Source: Pullulanibacillus sp. KACC 23026 (lineage in GTDB: Bacteria > Bacillota > Bacilli > Bacillales > Sporolactobacillaceae). Taken from it: a stretch of DNA of 64,000 nucleotides. Under the pieces are notes generated by a model, which had not been told where the DNA came from, searched no databases, and saw nothing but the letters and a program-made list of their open reading frames with translations. How positions within the stretch are numbered: the first letter of the stretch is position 1; each line of letters starts with the position of its first letter. This document shows positions 1 to 8,335 of the stretch, one piece after another. The translations under genes and the position numbers were made by a program. The DNA lies in NCBI RefSeq assembly GCF_029094525.1, contig NZ_CP119107.1:806001-870000 (forward strand), written 5' to 3'.

Positions 1-905
1 TCATCAATCTCCTGAATGACACGGATAAGCTGTCCGACCTCCATAGAGGACAGCTCAGCAATGTTGCGCCCATTAATTCTGCAGTTAAGCGCAGCTTGAC
101 TGAGTCTCGCACCAAGACAGCTGGGGCAGAGTCCTTCTGAGATGAACGGCGCGACCGTTTGTTGTGTACGCTCTGAATACGCCTTCAGGTCCTTTTTAAT
201 GTATTTATTGGTGAACTTTTCGATAACGCCTTCCACGGTAAGATTCACTGTCTTCCCGCCAAAATTCGTAGGTACTTTTCTCGCCTTACTATATAGTAGT
301 TGCTCCAGTTCCTCTGCGGAAAAATCACTTAACTTTTTATCGAGATCGAAGCCCAAGTTCACGAGCATATTCATTTCCATACTATTCGCTCCATATCCGG
401 GCAGCCTGATTGCTCCTTCATTCAAGGACTTTGACATGTCCAAAGCCCTACTCATGTCGACTCGCATCCTGCGGCCGGTCCCATTGCATTCCGGACACAT
501 ACCTAGAGGGTCGTTAAACGAAAACATAGAAGCAGGACCGACATAGGGACGCCCCACTCGGGAGTAGAGAAGACGAAGAAGAGGGGAGATATCGGTAATT
601 GTGCCCATCGTGGAATGAGAACCGCCGCCCAAGCGTTTCTGGTCAACGATAACCGCCATGCTAAGATTTTCAATGGCGTCTGCATCCGGTTGTGGAACGC
701 GTGGCAGAAAGTTACGGACGAACGTACTGAAGTTTTCGTTCAGCAGACGCTGAGATTCAGCGGCAATCGTATCGAAAACGATCGACGATTTGCCAGAACC
801 GGACACACCGGTAAAAATAGTGATCGTGCGCTTGGGAATACGCAAAGAGACATTTTTAAGGTTGTTTTCTCGGGCACCGCGGATTTCTATAAATTCTTGG
901 GTCAT
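1..905 (-). CDS. UvrA-like ABC ATPase, partial (C-terminal part outside window)
   Basis: About 301 residues are visible, from ATG at 905 with AAAGGAAG upstream, running off the left edge. An ATP-binding-cassette head with Walker A GVSGSGKS near residues 33-40 is followed by the UvrA-type FDT and later CPECNGTG and CPSCLG zinc-finger motifs. In canonical UvrA a UvrB-binding segment of about 100 residues follows the first GRP region; here the protein goes almost directly to CPECNGTG. This fits the short UvrA paralogues (DrrC/UvrA2-like, linked to drug resistance or DNA-lesion tolerance) better than the repair subunit. That assignment is inference, because the signature and second ATPase modules are not visible. 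Confidence 0.85.
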   Translation of the reverse strand, partial: MTQEFIEIRGARENNLKNVSLRIPKRTITIFTGVSGSGKSSIVFDTIAAESQRLLNENFSTFVRNFLPRVPQPDADAIENLSMAVIVDQKRLGGGSHSTMGTITDISPLLRLLYSRVGRPYVGPASMFSFNDPLGMCPECNGTGRRMRVDMSRALDMSKSLNEGAIRLPGYGANSMEMNMLVNLGFDLDKKLSDFSAEELEQLLYSKARKVPTNFGGKTVNLTVEGVIEKFTNKYIKKDLKAYSERTQQTVAPFISEGLCPSCLGARLSQAALNCRINGRNIAELSSMEVGQLIRVIQEID

Positions 906-1240
906 ATGATAGCTTCCTTTACTCTTTTTAGATCTTTATCAAATGAAACGCCACTTAGGAGATTGATATCCCGTTTTTAATACAATGGATTCTCTTATTG
1001 CCTATATTTTTATACTAGCACAACACCTGGGAGTTATGATTCTTATCTTTTCTGAGGGAGTACCTGAATCCTTTGTACCGTACACATTGTATTGAGTGAA
1101 CATGTAACTGACAAACTCATGCGTATTTTTCAGCTATCTTGGACTGCTTAAAAAATGTGAAAAAGCAGAGCGAATTCAACTCAAAGTGATGATCGCACTG
1201 CCCTTTTTTGTCCTTTTTTTATAAATGCATTTCTATATCT
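906..1240. other. Intergenic, no gene recognised
   Basis: This stretch lies between the UvrA-like gene and the GyrI-like gene, both on the minus strand. It should hold the UvrA-like promoter and the end of the GyrI-like transcript. I see no convincing hairpin, small gene or repeat in it. Confidence 0.5.
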
Positions 1241-1723
1241 TTATTTCTTCACAACAGGAATCCACATTTCCCCAAAAACTAAACCGTTTCGATGCCCCAT
1301 CATAACCATTGTATTTGGCCCACCAACATAGGCATAATCATTTAACTCTGCTAAGGCTTGTCCAAAGGCAATGGCAGGAAGCTGATTATTCAATTCATCA
1401 AATGTTTTGGCTTCCCCTTTAACAACAACGTAATCTCCCTTAGGAAATTGAATTACTTTCGCATTTTCAGGTGCCGCCGATGGTTCTGCTAAGACGCCAG
1501 CATGATGCATCATCTTGCCATTGATTGCCTCATTAACGGCAAAAATGTAGTCATTTTTGGCTATGGCTTTTAAAGCATCAAGTGTTCCATCAGCGCTTAC
1601 CGCTTGCCAAAACTCTATTTTTTCCTTGTTCAATCCAGCAAAATCAGTGTAATGGCTCTTAAGTTCAGTGCCTAAGCCGATCACGGTAAAGCTGTCTTTT
1701 TCTTCTAGAGTATAATTTGCCAT
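1241..1723 (-). CDS. GyrI-like effector-binding domain protein
   Basis: A 160-residue protein made of one GyrI-like (AraC effector-binding/SOUL-like) domain. Typical features are the N-terminal VIGLGTELKSHY-like strand, the central KGDYVVVKGEAKTFDEL segment (the usual 'Y.vf...G' strand and helix), and the C-terminal GEMWIPV strand. These domains bind small hydrophobic molecules; some act as drug-binding regulators, others as hydrolases of cyclopropanoid compounds. There is no DNA-binding domain. AAAGGACGG precedes the ATG. The gene is divergent from a WYL-domain regulator, and the roughly 110-bp spacer probably carries both promoters, so the regulator likely controls this gene. Confidence 0.75.
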   Translation of the reverse strand: MANYTLEEKDSFTVIGLGTELKSHYTDFAGLNKEKIEFWQAVSADGTLDALKAIAKNDYIFAVNEAINGKMMHHAGVLAEPSAAPENAKVIQFPKGDYVVVKGEAKTFDELNNQLPAIAFGQALAELNDYAYVGGPNTMVMMGHRNGLVFGEMWIPVVKK

Positions 1724-1832
1724 TTTTAAAACCGTCCTTTTTTAAAATTAACCAAATGACTTGTCCGCTTCATTCGATAATTATAATATATACTTAAATC
1801 ATGTCAAAAAACGATACTGTTTAGGAGTGTCT

Positions 1833-2801
1833 ATGAAAAAAGTTGAACGGATTAATGTCATCATGCGGTATATCAACAACCGTGCTCACTTTACAATTTC
1901 TGAAATCATGCAAGAATTTAACATCTCTCGTTCGACAGCGATCAGAGATATCAAAGAGATCGAAGCCATGGGGATGCCGCTTGTTTCTGAAGTCGGAAGG
2001 GATGGGGGATATTTTGTCATGACCAACTCTGTCCTGCCAGAAGTCCGCTTTACCGATAATGAGGTCAAAGCGCTTTTTATTGCCTTTATGGCTACTCGAA
2101 ATCAACAGTTGCCTTATTTAAAGAGTCGCCAATCTTTAGCAGAAAAATTACTTAGCCTCATCTCAGAAAACCAGCAAGAGAATCTCGTCCTGCTCAATCA
2201 AATCTTGCTCTTTGAAGGGACCAACCCCCATAATCCCGACATACTTGATCTATCAGATACCCCTCATCCTATTTTAGAAAAATTCATTCAAACCCTTCTT
2301 TTGGATAGATATTTATGGATTACAATTGACGAAGAGAAGGCCATAAAGTCTTATCCTATTTATCTCCTGCACCTTTATCGGGAGAAAAGTCATTGGTTAA
2401 TTGAAGGGTACGACTTAAAAGAAGAAAAGAAAAAGATCTTTTCAGTCAACCAACTCCAGGATGTCACGCCTTACTCGTCAAAAAAAAGAGTAACTGAGCA
2501 AGAGATTTTAGAAAAAGTTAGAAAGCAGGAAAAAGTTATCAACCTTGTCATTGAGCTGGGACCAAAAGCGATCGCTCAGTTCAAAAAATACCATCCTATA
2601 AAAGTAACACTTTCCTATACGAATCCTTATCACAGTACTGCCGTGCTCAAGACTTTTATCCATGTTAATAATTCTGAAGAAATAACCGAAATAGTAAATT
2701 GGCTCCTTTTCTTAGGTGAGGATATGAAGGTAAGGGAAATGCCAGAAAAAGTCCTAGCAGGTTTACAAGAGAGATTACACTTATATAGGGGCAATTGTTG
2801 A
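1833..2801 (+). CDS. HTH-WYL transcriptional regulator (YafY/DeoR type)
   Basis: About 322 residues from ATG at 1833, preceded by AGGAG at 1823-1827. A longer reading from 1761 has no ribosome site and adds an unlikely leader. Residues 1-60 form a winged helix (RINVIMRYINNRAHFTISEI, then a recognition helix with SRSTAIRDIKEI). The middle and C-terminal parts match the WYL/WCX architecture of ligand-sensing regulators (YLLHLYREKSHWLIEGYDL in the WYL strand region). WYL proteins bind nucleotides or nucleic acids and switch repression or activation. Divergent from the GyrI-like gene, which is the probable target. A palindromic repeat element begins 19 bp after the stop. Confidence 0.85.
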   Translation: MKKVERINVIMRYINNRAHFTISEIMQEFNISRSTAIRDIKEIEAMGMPLVSEVGRDGGYFVMTNSVLPEVRFTDNEVKALFIAFMATRNQQLPYLKSRQSLAEKLLSLISENQQENLVLLNQILLFEGTNPHNPDILDLSDTPHPILEKFIQTLLLDRYLWITIDEEKAIKSYPIYLLHLYREKSHWLIEGYDLKEEKKKIFSVNQLQDVTPYSSKKRVTEQEILEKVRKQEKVINLVIELGPKAIAQFKKYHPIKVTLSYTNPYHSTAVLKTFIHVNNSEEITEIVNWLLFLGEDMKVREMPEKVLAGLQERLHLYRGNC

Positions 2802-2819
2802 ATAGCTACCCGTTCCTTT

Positions 2820-2847
2820 GAAACACGGGGACGGTTCTCGCGTTTCA
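2820..2847. repeat. 27-bp palindromic element (GAAAC/GGGACGG family), single copy
   Basis: Imperfect inverted repeat, GAAACACG at the left and CGCGTTTC at the right around a GGGACGGTTCT core. It is one of many copies in this window and lies just after the WYL regulator gene, where it could fold into a 3' hairpin in RNA. Confidence 0.8.
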
Positions 2848-2941
2848 TTCAGTAATATAAGACAGTCAAATTGTATTTAAAAAAGAGTTGGGAAATGTAA
2901 AATGGCAGGGAGGGAGCTTATGAGGTGTTTATAAAGAAAAT

Positions 2942-3059
2942 ACCACTTCGGACTTGCAACTGCGACCACTTGACCTTTTAGCGCGCGCAGCCACTTCTGA
3001 CCTACAACCGCGGCCACCTGATCCGTTCGGCAGCCGGCCACCTATCTCCGTTAGCACGT
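2942..3059. repeat. Degenerate GC-rich repeat block
   Basis: About four diverged units of 24-27 bp share a GCGRCCACTTGACC-like core (cores near 2962, 2989, 3011 and 3035). Base composition is much more GC-rich than the flanks. No reading frame or clear fold explains it. Confidence 0.5.
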
Positions 3060-3088
3060 CTCCTGCAAAAGAAGGGCCTATGCTCTTA

Positions 3089-3117
3089 TTGACTATATGT
3101 GCATATGAGCATATATT
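3089..3117 (+). promoter_or_regulatory. Promoter with ArsR/CzrA-type operator
   Basis: TTGACT (3089-3094), a 17-bp spacer and TATATT (3112-3117) form a near-consensus sigma-A promoter. An imperfect inverted repeat, TATATGTGCAT / ATGAGCATATA (3094-3115; 9 of 11 positions pair), fills the spacer. This AT-rich palindrome has the form of SmtB/CzrA operators, so a bound apo-repressor would block RNA polymerase. It sits directly upstream of the zinc-type ArsR gene, implying autoregulation of the pair. Confidence 0.75.
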
Positions 3118-3133
3118 AAAAGGAGAAGGTTAA

Positions 3134-3151
3134 ATGTTCATAAATTTATGA
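3134..3151 (+). CDS. Possible 5-residue leader ORF upstream of czrA
   Basis: ATG at 3134 follows a good AGGAGAAGG site and reads MFINL before TGA. The stop lies directly next to the ribosome site (AAAGGAG) of the ArsR gene. It could couple translation or be chance; nothing else supports it. Confidence 0.25.
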   Translation: MFINL

Positions 3152-3164
3152 AAGGAGATTATAA

Positions 3165-3497
3165 ATGAATTTCGATGAAGATGAAAAGAATAAAACGAAT
3201 TCATTCAAAGTATTGAATGAGGAAACTCTTTTTATAGTTTCTCAAACTTTTAAAGCCTTATCGGATAACACAAGAATAAGGATTCTATTTTTACTTTCCC
3301 AAAAGGAATGTTCAGTAAATGAGATCGCTGAGGTATTAGGACTTCACCAATCCACCGTATCGCACCAGTTGAGCTTTTTGAAAAATCTCCGTTTGGTCAA
3401 GTTTAGAAGAGAAGGAACGACGATGTTTTATTCTAATGATGACCAGCATATTATCAACCTTTTGACACAAGCAATTGAGCATGCCTGTCACGATTAA
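3165..3497 (+). CDS. czrA: ArsR-family zinc/cobalt-responsive repressor (CzrA type)
   Basis: A 110-residue winged-helix protein. The helix-turn-helix spans about residues 45-70 ([20 protein letters not shown]). The C-terminal helix holds D-x-H-(10)-H-x2-H, the spacing of the CzrA/SmtB alpha-5 zinc site (Asp84, His86, His97', His100' in CzrA). The alpha-3 cysteine box of arsenic or cadmium sensors (CxC) is absent. This predicts a dimer that binds its operator without metal and is released by Zn(II) or Co(II). AAAGGAG precedes the ATG. The CDF exporter gene follows 24 bp later, as in staphylococcal czrAB, so the two form one metal-induced operon. Confidence 0.9.
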   Translation: MNFDEDEKNKTNSFKVLNEETLFIVSQTFKALSDNTRIRILFLLSQKECSVNEIAEVLGLHQSTVSHQLSFLKNLRLVKFRREGTTMFYSNDDQHIINLLTQAIEHACHD

Positions 3498-3521
3498 ATT
3501 CTTAAAAAAAGGAGATTTAAT

Positions 3522-4472
3522 ATGGAACAAAGTCACAATCACGATCATGATCACGATCATGGGGATGTATTCCACTCTCATGCACCGGCTGGAAAAATGA
3601 AGCTTGCCTTTTTTCTAACAGCCGTCATTTTAATTGTAGAATTTATTGGAGGGCTGATTTCACACAGTCTGGCTCTGTTGTCGGACGCGGGGCATGTATT
3701 GACTGACATAGGGGCAATCGGTCTGTCTTGGTATGCTATGAAGCAATCTGAAAAGCCCGCCAATGAAGGGATGACATTCGGGTATTATCGTGCGGGAATA
3801 TTAGCGGCTTTTATTAACGGAATAACGCTAATTCTAATTACACTTTGGATTCTATGGGAAGCCGTGCATCGTTTTCAAAATCCAGAGCATGTGACTCCCA
3901 CTTGGATGTTTATTAGTGCTGGAGTGGGATTAGCCATGAATCTCTATCTTGGATTAGGTATGCGTCATGAAGAGAACATTAATGTCAAAAGTGCTGTTTT
4001 GCATATGTTAGGAGACGCTGCGGCTTCTGCTGGTGTTATTGTTGGGGGTATCGTCATTGCCTTTACTCATTGGTACGTCATAGATCCCATTTTGAGCGTG
4101 CTTATTGCTTTGCTCATCGCATTTGGCGCTTGGAAAATTATTAAACAAACGGTCAGCATTTTGATGGAGGGAACTCCTAGTGGTATTGAAATTCCCAAAG
4201 TGGTAAACGCCATCTTATCTGTAAAAGGCATTCAGCATGTCCACGACTTACATGTTTGGACGATTACAAGCGGACGGAACGCACTTTCTTGCCACGTTGT
4301 TGTTGATGGGAAAATGATGGTTGAAGAATCTCAACAACTGTTGCGTGAAATCGAGCATCGATTAATTCACCTAGGGATTGGTCATGTAACTATTCAAACT
4401 GAAGATCCTTCCCATTTGCACGACGAATCAATCCTCTGTAACAACGACGCCATGCATGATCACCATCATTAA
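3522..4472 (+). CDS. czcD: Cation diffusion facilitator, zinc/cobalt exporter (CzcD type)
   Basis: A 316-residue membrane antiporter with a His/Asp-rich N-terminus (HNHDHDHDH, residues 4-12), six predicted transmembrane helices over about residues 20-210, and a cytoplasmic C-terminal domain ending in a His-rich tail. Metal-site residues are visible in helix 2 (HVLTDIGA) and helix 5 (HMLGDAAA), the HxxxD pairs expected of Zn/Co CDF proteins. It moves divalent metal out in exchange for protons. AAAGGAG precedes the ATG, and the gene lies directly downstream of the CzrA-type repressor in the same operon. Confidence 0.93.
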   Translation: MEQSHNHDHDHDHGDVFHSHAPAGKMKLAFFLTAVILIVEFIGGLISHSLALLSDAGHVLTDIGAIGLSWYAMKQSEKPANEGMTFGYYRAGILAAFINGITLILITLWILWEAVHRFQNPEHVTPTWMFISAGVGLAMNLYLGLGMRHEENINVKSAVLHMLGDAAASAGVIVGGIVIAFTHWYVIDPILSVLIALLIAFGAWKIIKQTVSILMEGTPSGIEIPKVVNAILSVKGIQHVHDLHVWTITSGRNALSCHVVVDGKMMVEESQQLLREIEHRLIHLGIGHVTIQTEDPSHLHDESILCNNDAMHDHHH

Positions 4473-4566
4473 TTAATGGTGGGGTAGAATGAGATCAATT
4501 ATAAAAAGAGAGAAACCATCACGAACGAGGAAGGCATTCCAAAAAAAGGAGTTCTGTGACTGCGGT

Positions 4567-4606
4567 GAAACGCGGGGGTGAAACGCGGGGACGGTTCTCG
4601 CGTTTC
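4567..4606. repeat. Palindromic element, one full and one partial copy
   Basis: A partial GAAACGCGGGGG copy is followed by a full GAAACGCG ... CGCGTTTC copy (4580-4606) with a GGGACGGTTCT core. It lies in the spacer after the CDF gene. Confidence 0.8.
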
Positions 4607-4692
4607 CAATAGTCATTCATTGAAATACCCATTTTCATCTTTAGAGTATTCCGTATGAAATAATGGATCCCCCGAGAGGAAGGTCAATCCAA

Positions 4693-5571
4693 ATGAAATT
4701 AAGAGATAGACAGTTAGAGGTCTTATGGATAGCCCGTATAGATTACTCAAGAAATAGTGGTATAAAGGAGCATGCTCATGATTTCTATCAGTTACTGTTA
4801 ATTATTGAAGGAGAAGGTACTGTTAAATGCAATGGGCAGTTGTATCCTATAAGTTCAAAGCACTGTTATCTATTTAAAAAGGGAGTTCAGCATAGTTTCA
4901 GCTTTATAAATGATTCGATCACAATAGATATTAAGTTTTCATTATCGGAAGAACTTGAAGAGACCATCATGAAAAGTGAATGGGATGGGGGCGTCCAATT
5001 TGATAATGTTTCCTTATTTAAGGAATTAGTACAACTTTCAAGTTTAAATTTGAAGGAAGCCAATGATCTAGTGCCCTTCAGAGTTGATGTTGGATTTAAA
5101 GGAATCTTGCTAAAAATTCTACAGGATAAATTAACTGAAAATAAGTCTAATCAGGTCCCAGTGACTATCAGTGAATCGAATGAAGGCTTTCCGATGGTCC
5201 AATATTTAAAGCAAAATCTTTCGTCAACCATTAATTTGAAAGAAATGGCGGATCATTTTGGCTTTCATCCTCATTATCTAATTGAACTATTTAAAAAGAA
5301 CTTAGGGACGACACCGATGCAGTATTTGCAAACTCTCCGTATTGAAAAGGCGAAGGAATACCTTGAATTTTCATCCCATTCCATTTCGGAAATTGCAGAT
5401 TTGATTGGATTAACCCCCCAATATTTATCAAGGCTTTGTGTGGAACGCTATGGGAAGTCTCCTAGTAAAATTCGTGAACAAATGCGGACTGTTGTTGGAA
5501 AAGATATTATTCTCGAACAAGATTTTATGATAACTTCCCAGCCGGTTATCACAACTACTGAAAACATCTGA
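4693..5571 (+). CDS. AraC-family regulator with N-terminal cupin domain
   Basis: About 292 residues. ATG at 4693 is preferred, with GAGAGGAAGG upstream; the reading from 4663 adds ten unlikely residues. Residues 1-100 look like an AraC-type cupin ligand domain (KEHAHDFYQLLLIIEGEG, with the usual H-x-H strand), and about 190-280 carry two helix-turn-helix motifs (KEMADHFGFHPHYLIELFKK and ISEIADLIGLTPQYLSRL). Such proteins usually activate sugar-utilisation genes when bound to a sugar. The lyxose isomerase/transporter block downstream is the obvious candidate target, but the HIT/dehydrogenase operon lies in between in the opposite orientation, so the link is inference. Confidence 0.85.
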   Translation: MKLRDRQLEVLWIARIDYSRNSGIKEHAHDFYQLLLIIEGEGTVKCNGQLYPISSKHCYLFKKGVQHSFSFINDSITIDIKFSLSEELEETIMKSEWDGGVQFDNVSLFKELVQLSSLNLKEANDLVPFRVDVGFKGILLKILQDKLTENKSNQVPVTISESNEGFPMVQYLKQNLSSTINLKEMADHFGFHPHYLIELFKKNLGTTPMQYLQTLRIEKAKEYLEFSSHSISEIADLIGLTPQYLSRLCVERYGKSPSKIREQMRTVVGKDIILEQDFMITSQPVITTTENI

Positions 5572-5694
5572 AGCTTTTAGTGAAGGGCGAAAAGGGAGCT
5601 ATCAACGTCAACCTAGATAGTTAAAATAAGAACTGAGTTATTAGTAGGGGTTTCTAGGTCATAAAGCCATTGACTATTAGGGGGTGATGGGTAT

Positions 5695-5722
5695 AAAAAA
5701 GACCCCTGATGATTACATCAGG
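5695..5722 (-). terminator. Rho-independent terminator of the dehydrogenase-HIT operon
   Basis: Read on the minus strand, CCTGATG and CATCAGG pair (7 bp, 4-base loop), followed by GGTC and six T. It lies 25 bp past the HIT gene's stop codon. Confidence 0.8.
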
Positions 5723-5746
5723 AGCCACATCCTTTCAAACACAAAT

Positions 5747-6202
5747 CTAGTGATGTAAATTTTTTTGGATGATTTCGAGGATTTCTTGATAACTAGCTTG
5801 ATCTAATAGTTTTTTATTAAGTGGAGAGTTTACAAAAGCTTCTCCCCATTCAAGTGAGCCCGCGTATTTCGGAACAAGATGAACATGCAGATGGGAAACA
5901 AGGTCACCATAAATCGCATAATTAATCTTATCTGGCTGAAAGACTTCGTGTAGTGTTTGGGCTGCATTGGAGACATCTTTCATAAAGAACTGAAGCTCTT
6001 GATCATCCAATTGGAAGATCTCCGTAGCATGCTTGTCATAGGCAAGGATGCATCGGCCTTTATGGCTTTGGTCTTTGTTCAAATAGAGGGTGGATACGTT
6101 TAACTTTTTGACCTCAATCATTATACGTTCAAGTTCTTGATTCTTGCAGCAGTAAAAGCAATCTAGATGTTCATTCGTAGTAGTTCCAAGCGATTTAAGC
6201 AT
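5747..6202 (-). CDS. HIT-family nucleotide hydrolase/transferase
   Basis: A 151-residue histidine-triad protein with the HLHVHLVP motif near residue 105 (pattern H-x-H-x-H-x-x) and a CFYC pair near residue 16 that could bind zinc. HIT proteins cleave or transfer nucleoside monophosphates (Ap4A hydrolases, adenylylated substrates, galT-like reactions). Its start abuts the stop codon of the dehydrogenase upstream, so it is translationally coupled and cotranscribed. The pairing with a sugar-alcohol-type dehydrogenase suggests a job in the same sugar pathway, perhaps housekeeping of a nucleotide by-product. The substrate is not recognisable. Confidence 0.85.
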   Translation of the reverse strand: MLKSLGTTTNEHLDCFYCCKNQELERIMIEVKKLNVSTLYLNKDQSHKGRCILAYDKHATEIFQLDDQELQFFMKDVSNAAQTLHEVFQPDKINYAIYGDLVSHLHVHLVPKYAGSLEWGEAFVNSPLNKKLLDQASYQEILEIIQKNLHH

Positions 6203-7237
6203 TTAAGGTTTTACCTCACAATCAATCATCACATGAATGGTTTTCCCGCTTCGTTCATCTCGTACTTTAAAAGCTTCTTCTATTTTTTCAAGAGGGAAAA
6301 TATGTGTAATGGTTTCTTTGGTGTTCACTAGACCATCCATTACAAGGCGTAATCCTTCCTCGAAGAATCTTCTATTATCAATGTCACGCTTGGGCTCGGT
6401 AGACAAAATGTCTAAACGTTTTTTGTGAACTTTAAAGAAATCAATTGGCATATGGCTCGTTCCAATACACCCATACATGACAATACGCCCGTTTTGGGCA
6501 GCTGCATCAATGGCATCCACCATCCCGGCCCCCTCTAAAAGGCAAGGGATTACGACATCAAAACCGTCTGGAAAGTCTTTTCCTACTATATCCATTGTTT
6601 TTGTATCAGATGAAGGTAGTTTATAAGTATGTGTTGCTCCATATTTTTTTGCGAGTTCCAATTTTTCGTCGAATAGATCTGTAACGACAAGATTTCTCGG
6701 ACTGAAAAGGCTAATAACTTGTGTCATTGCGAGGCCACTAACACCTTGACCCATAATCAGGACATTTTTATTTGGTGAAATTTCAGCGCGTTCAGCGGTA
6801 TGAATGAGAGGGGGTAATACCTCTATTAGGGATGCTTCTATTAAAGGAAAATCCTTTGGTAAGACCTTGACTGCAAATGGGCTGCAGCAAACATACTCTG
6901 CAAATGCTCCCCATACATAACGTAACGCAACGTGATCTCCCTCTTTTAAACCAATCACATTTTCCCCAACCTTATCTATAATGCCAGCCACTTCATGACC
7001 TAGGCGGGTAGGATAAGTAAGGAATTCTGGTTCACGTGCCCCACGGTAAACCTCGAGGTCACTTCCACAGATTCCAACCCATTTCACCTTAATTCTGACT
7101 TCTTCTTCACTAGGTTCTGGGATAAGAGCCCTCTGAATGCTTATGGAACCAATGTCTTTCATAACAGCGCAAATTTGGGTGTCGGGACCTTCAGTTTCTA
7201 CTAATTCCATTGGCGGAACGGTCATTTTTCGTACCAT
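6203..7237 (-). CDS. Zinc-type medium-chain alcohol/polyol dehydrogenase
   Basis: A 344-residue MDR-superfamily protein. Catalytic-zinc residues are in GICGSD (about 55-60) and GHE (about 80); the Rossmann motif is GQGVSGLA near residue 162. The lobe that usually carries four structural-zinc cysteines (GDRV...C-x2-C-x2-C...C) is missing: GDHVALRYVWGAFAEY runs straight on. It should oxidise or reduce a polyol or sugar with NAD(P). Neighbours are a HIT protein (same operon) and a divergent D-lyxose isomerase and MFS importer, so a pentitol or hexose-derived polyol is a reasonable guess at the substrate. Confidence 0.85.
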   Translation of the reverse strand: MVRKMTVPPMELVETEGPDTQICAVMKDIGSISIQRALIPEPSEEEVRIKVKWVGICGSDLEVYRGAREPEFLTYPTRLGHEVAGIIDKVGENVIGLKEGDHVALRYVWGAFAEYVCCSPFAVKVLPKDFPLIEASLIEVLPPLIHTAERAEISPNKNVLIMGQGVSGLAMTQVISLFSPRNLVVTDLFDEKLELAKKYGATHTYKLPSSDTKTMDIVGKDFPDGFDVVIPCLLEGAGMVDAIDAAAQNGRIVMYGCIGTSHMPIDFFKVHKKRLDILSTEPKRDIDNRRFFEEGLRLVMDGLVNTKETITHIFPLEKIEEAFKVRDERSGKTIHVMIDCEVKP

Positions 7238-8222
<985 letters not shown>

Positions 8223-8242
8223 AACCTTAAGGAGTAAGAATC

Positions 8243-8314
8243 GTGGGTGTTGCAAAAAGAAAAACAAACAAGGCAACAAATCTGTTAATTTTATTTGTAA
8301 TATTCAGTTATTAA
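8243..8314 (+). CDS. Possible 23-residue leader peptide
   Basis: GTG at 8243 is preceded by AAGGAG with 8-base spacing and reads a basic then hydrophobic peptide (KRKTNK, then LLILFVIF) before TAA. It lies between the isomerase and the MFS gene. It could be a small membrane peptide, a translational coupler or chance. Confidence 0.25.
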   Translation: MGVAKRKTNKATNLLILFVIFSY

Positions 8315-8335
8315 AGGGGATTGAGGTGCAAACGA

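Noticed and set aside
142-980. Plus-strand frames opposite the UvrA-like gene
   Set aside because: The minus strand encodes a clear ABC ATPase here; the plus-strand frames are shadows.
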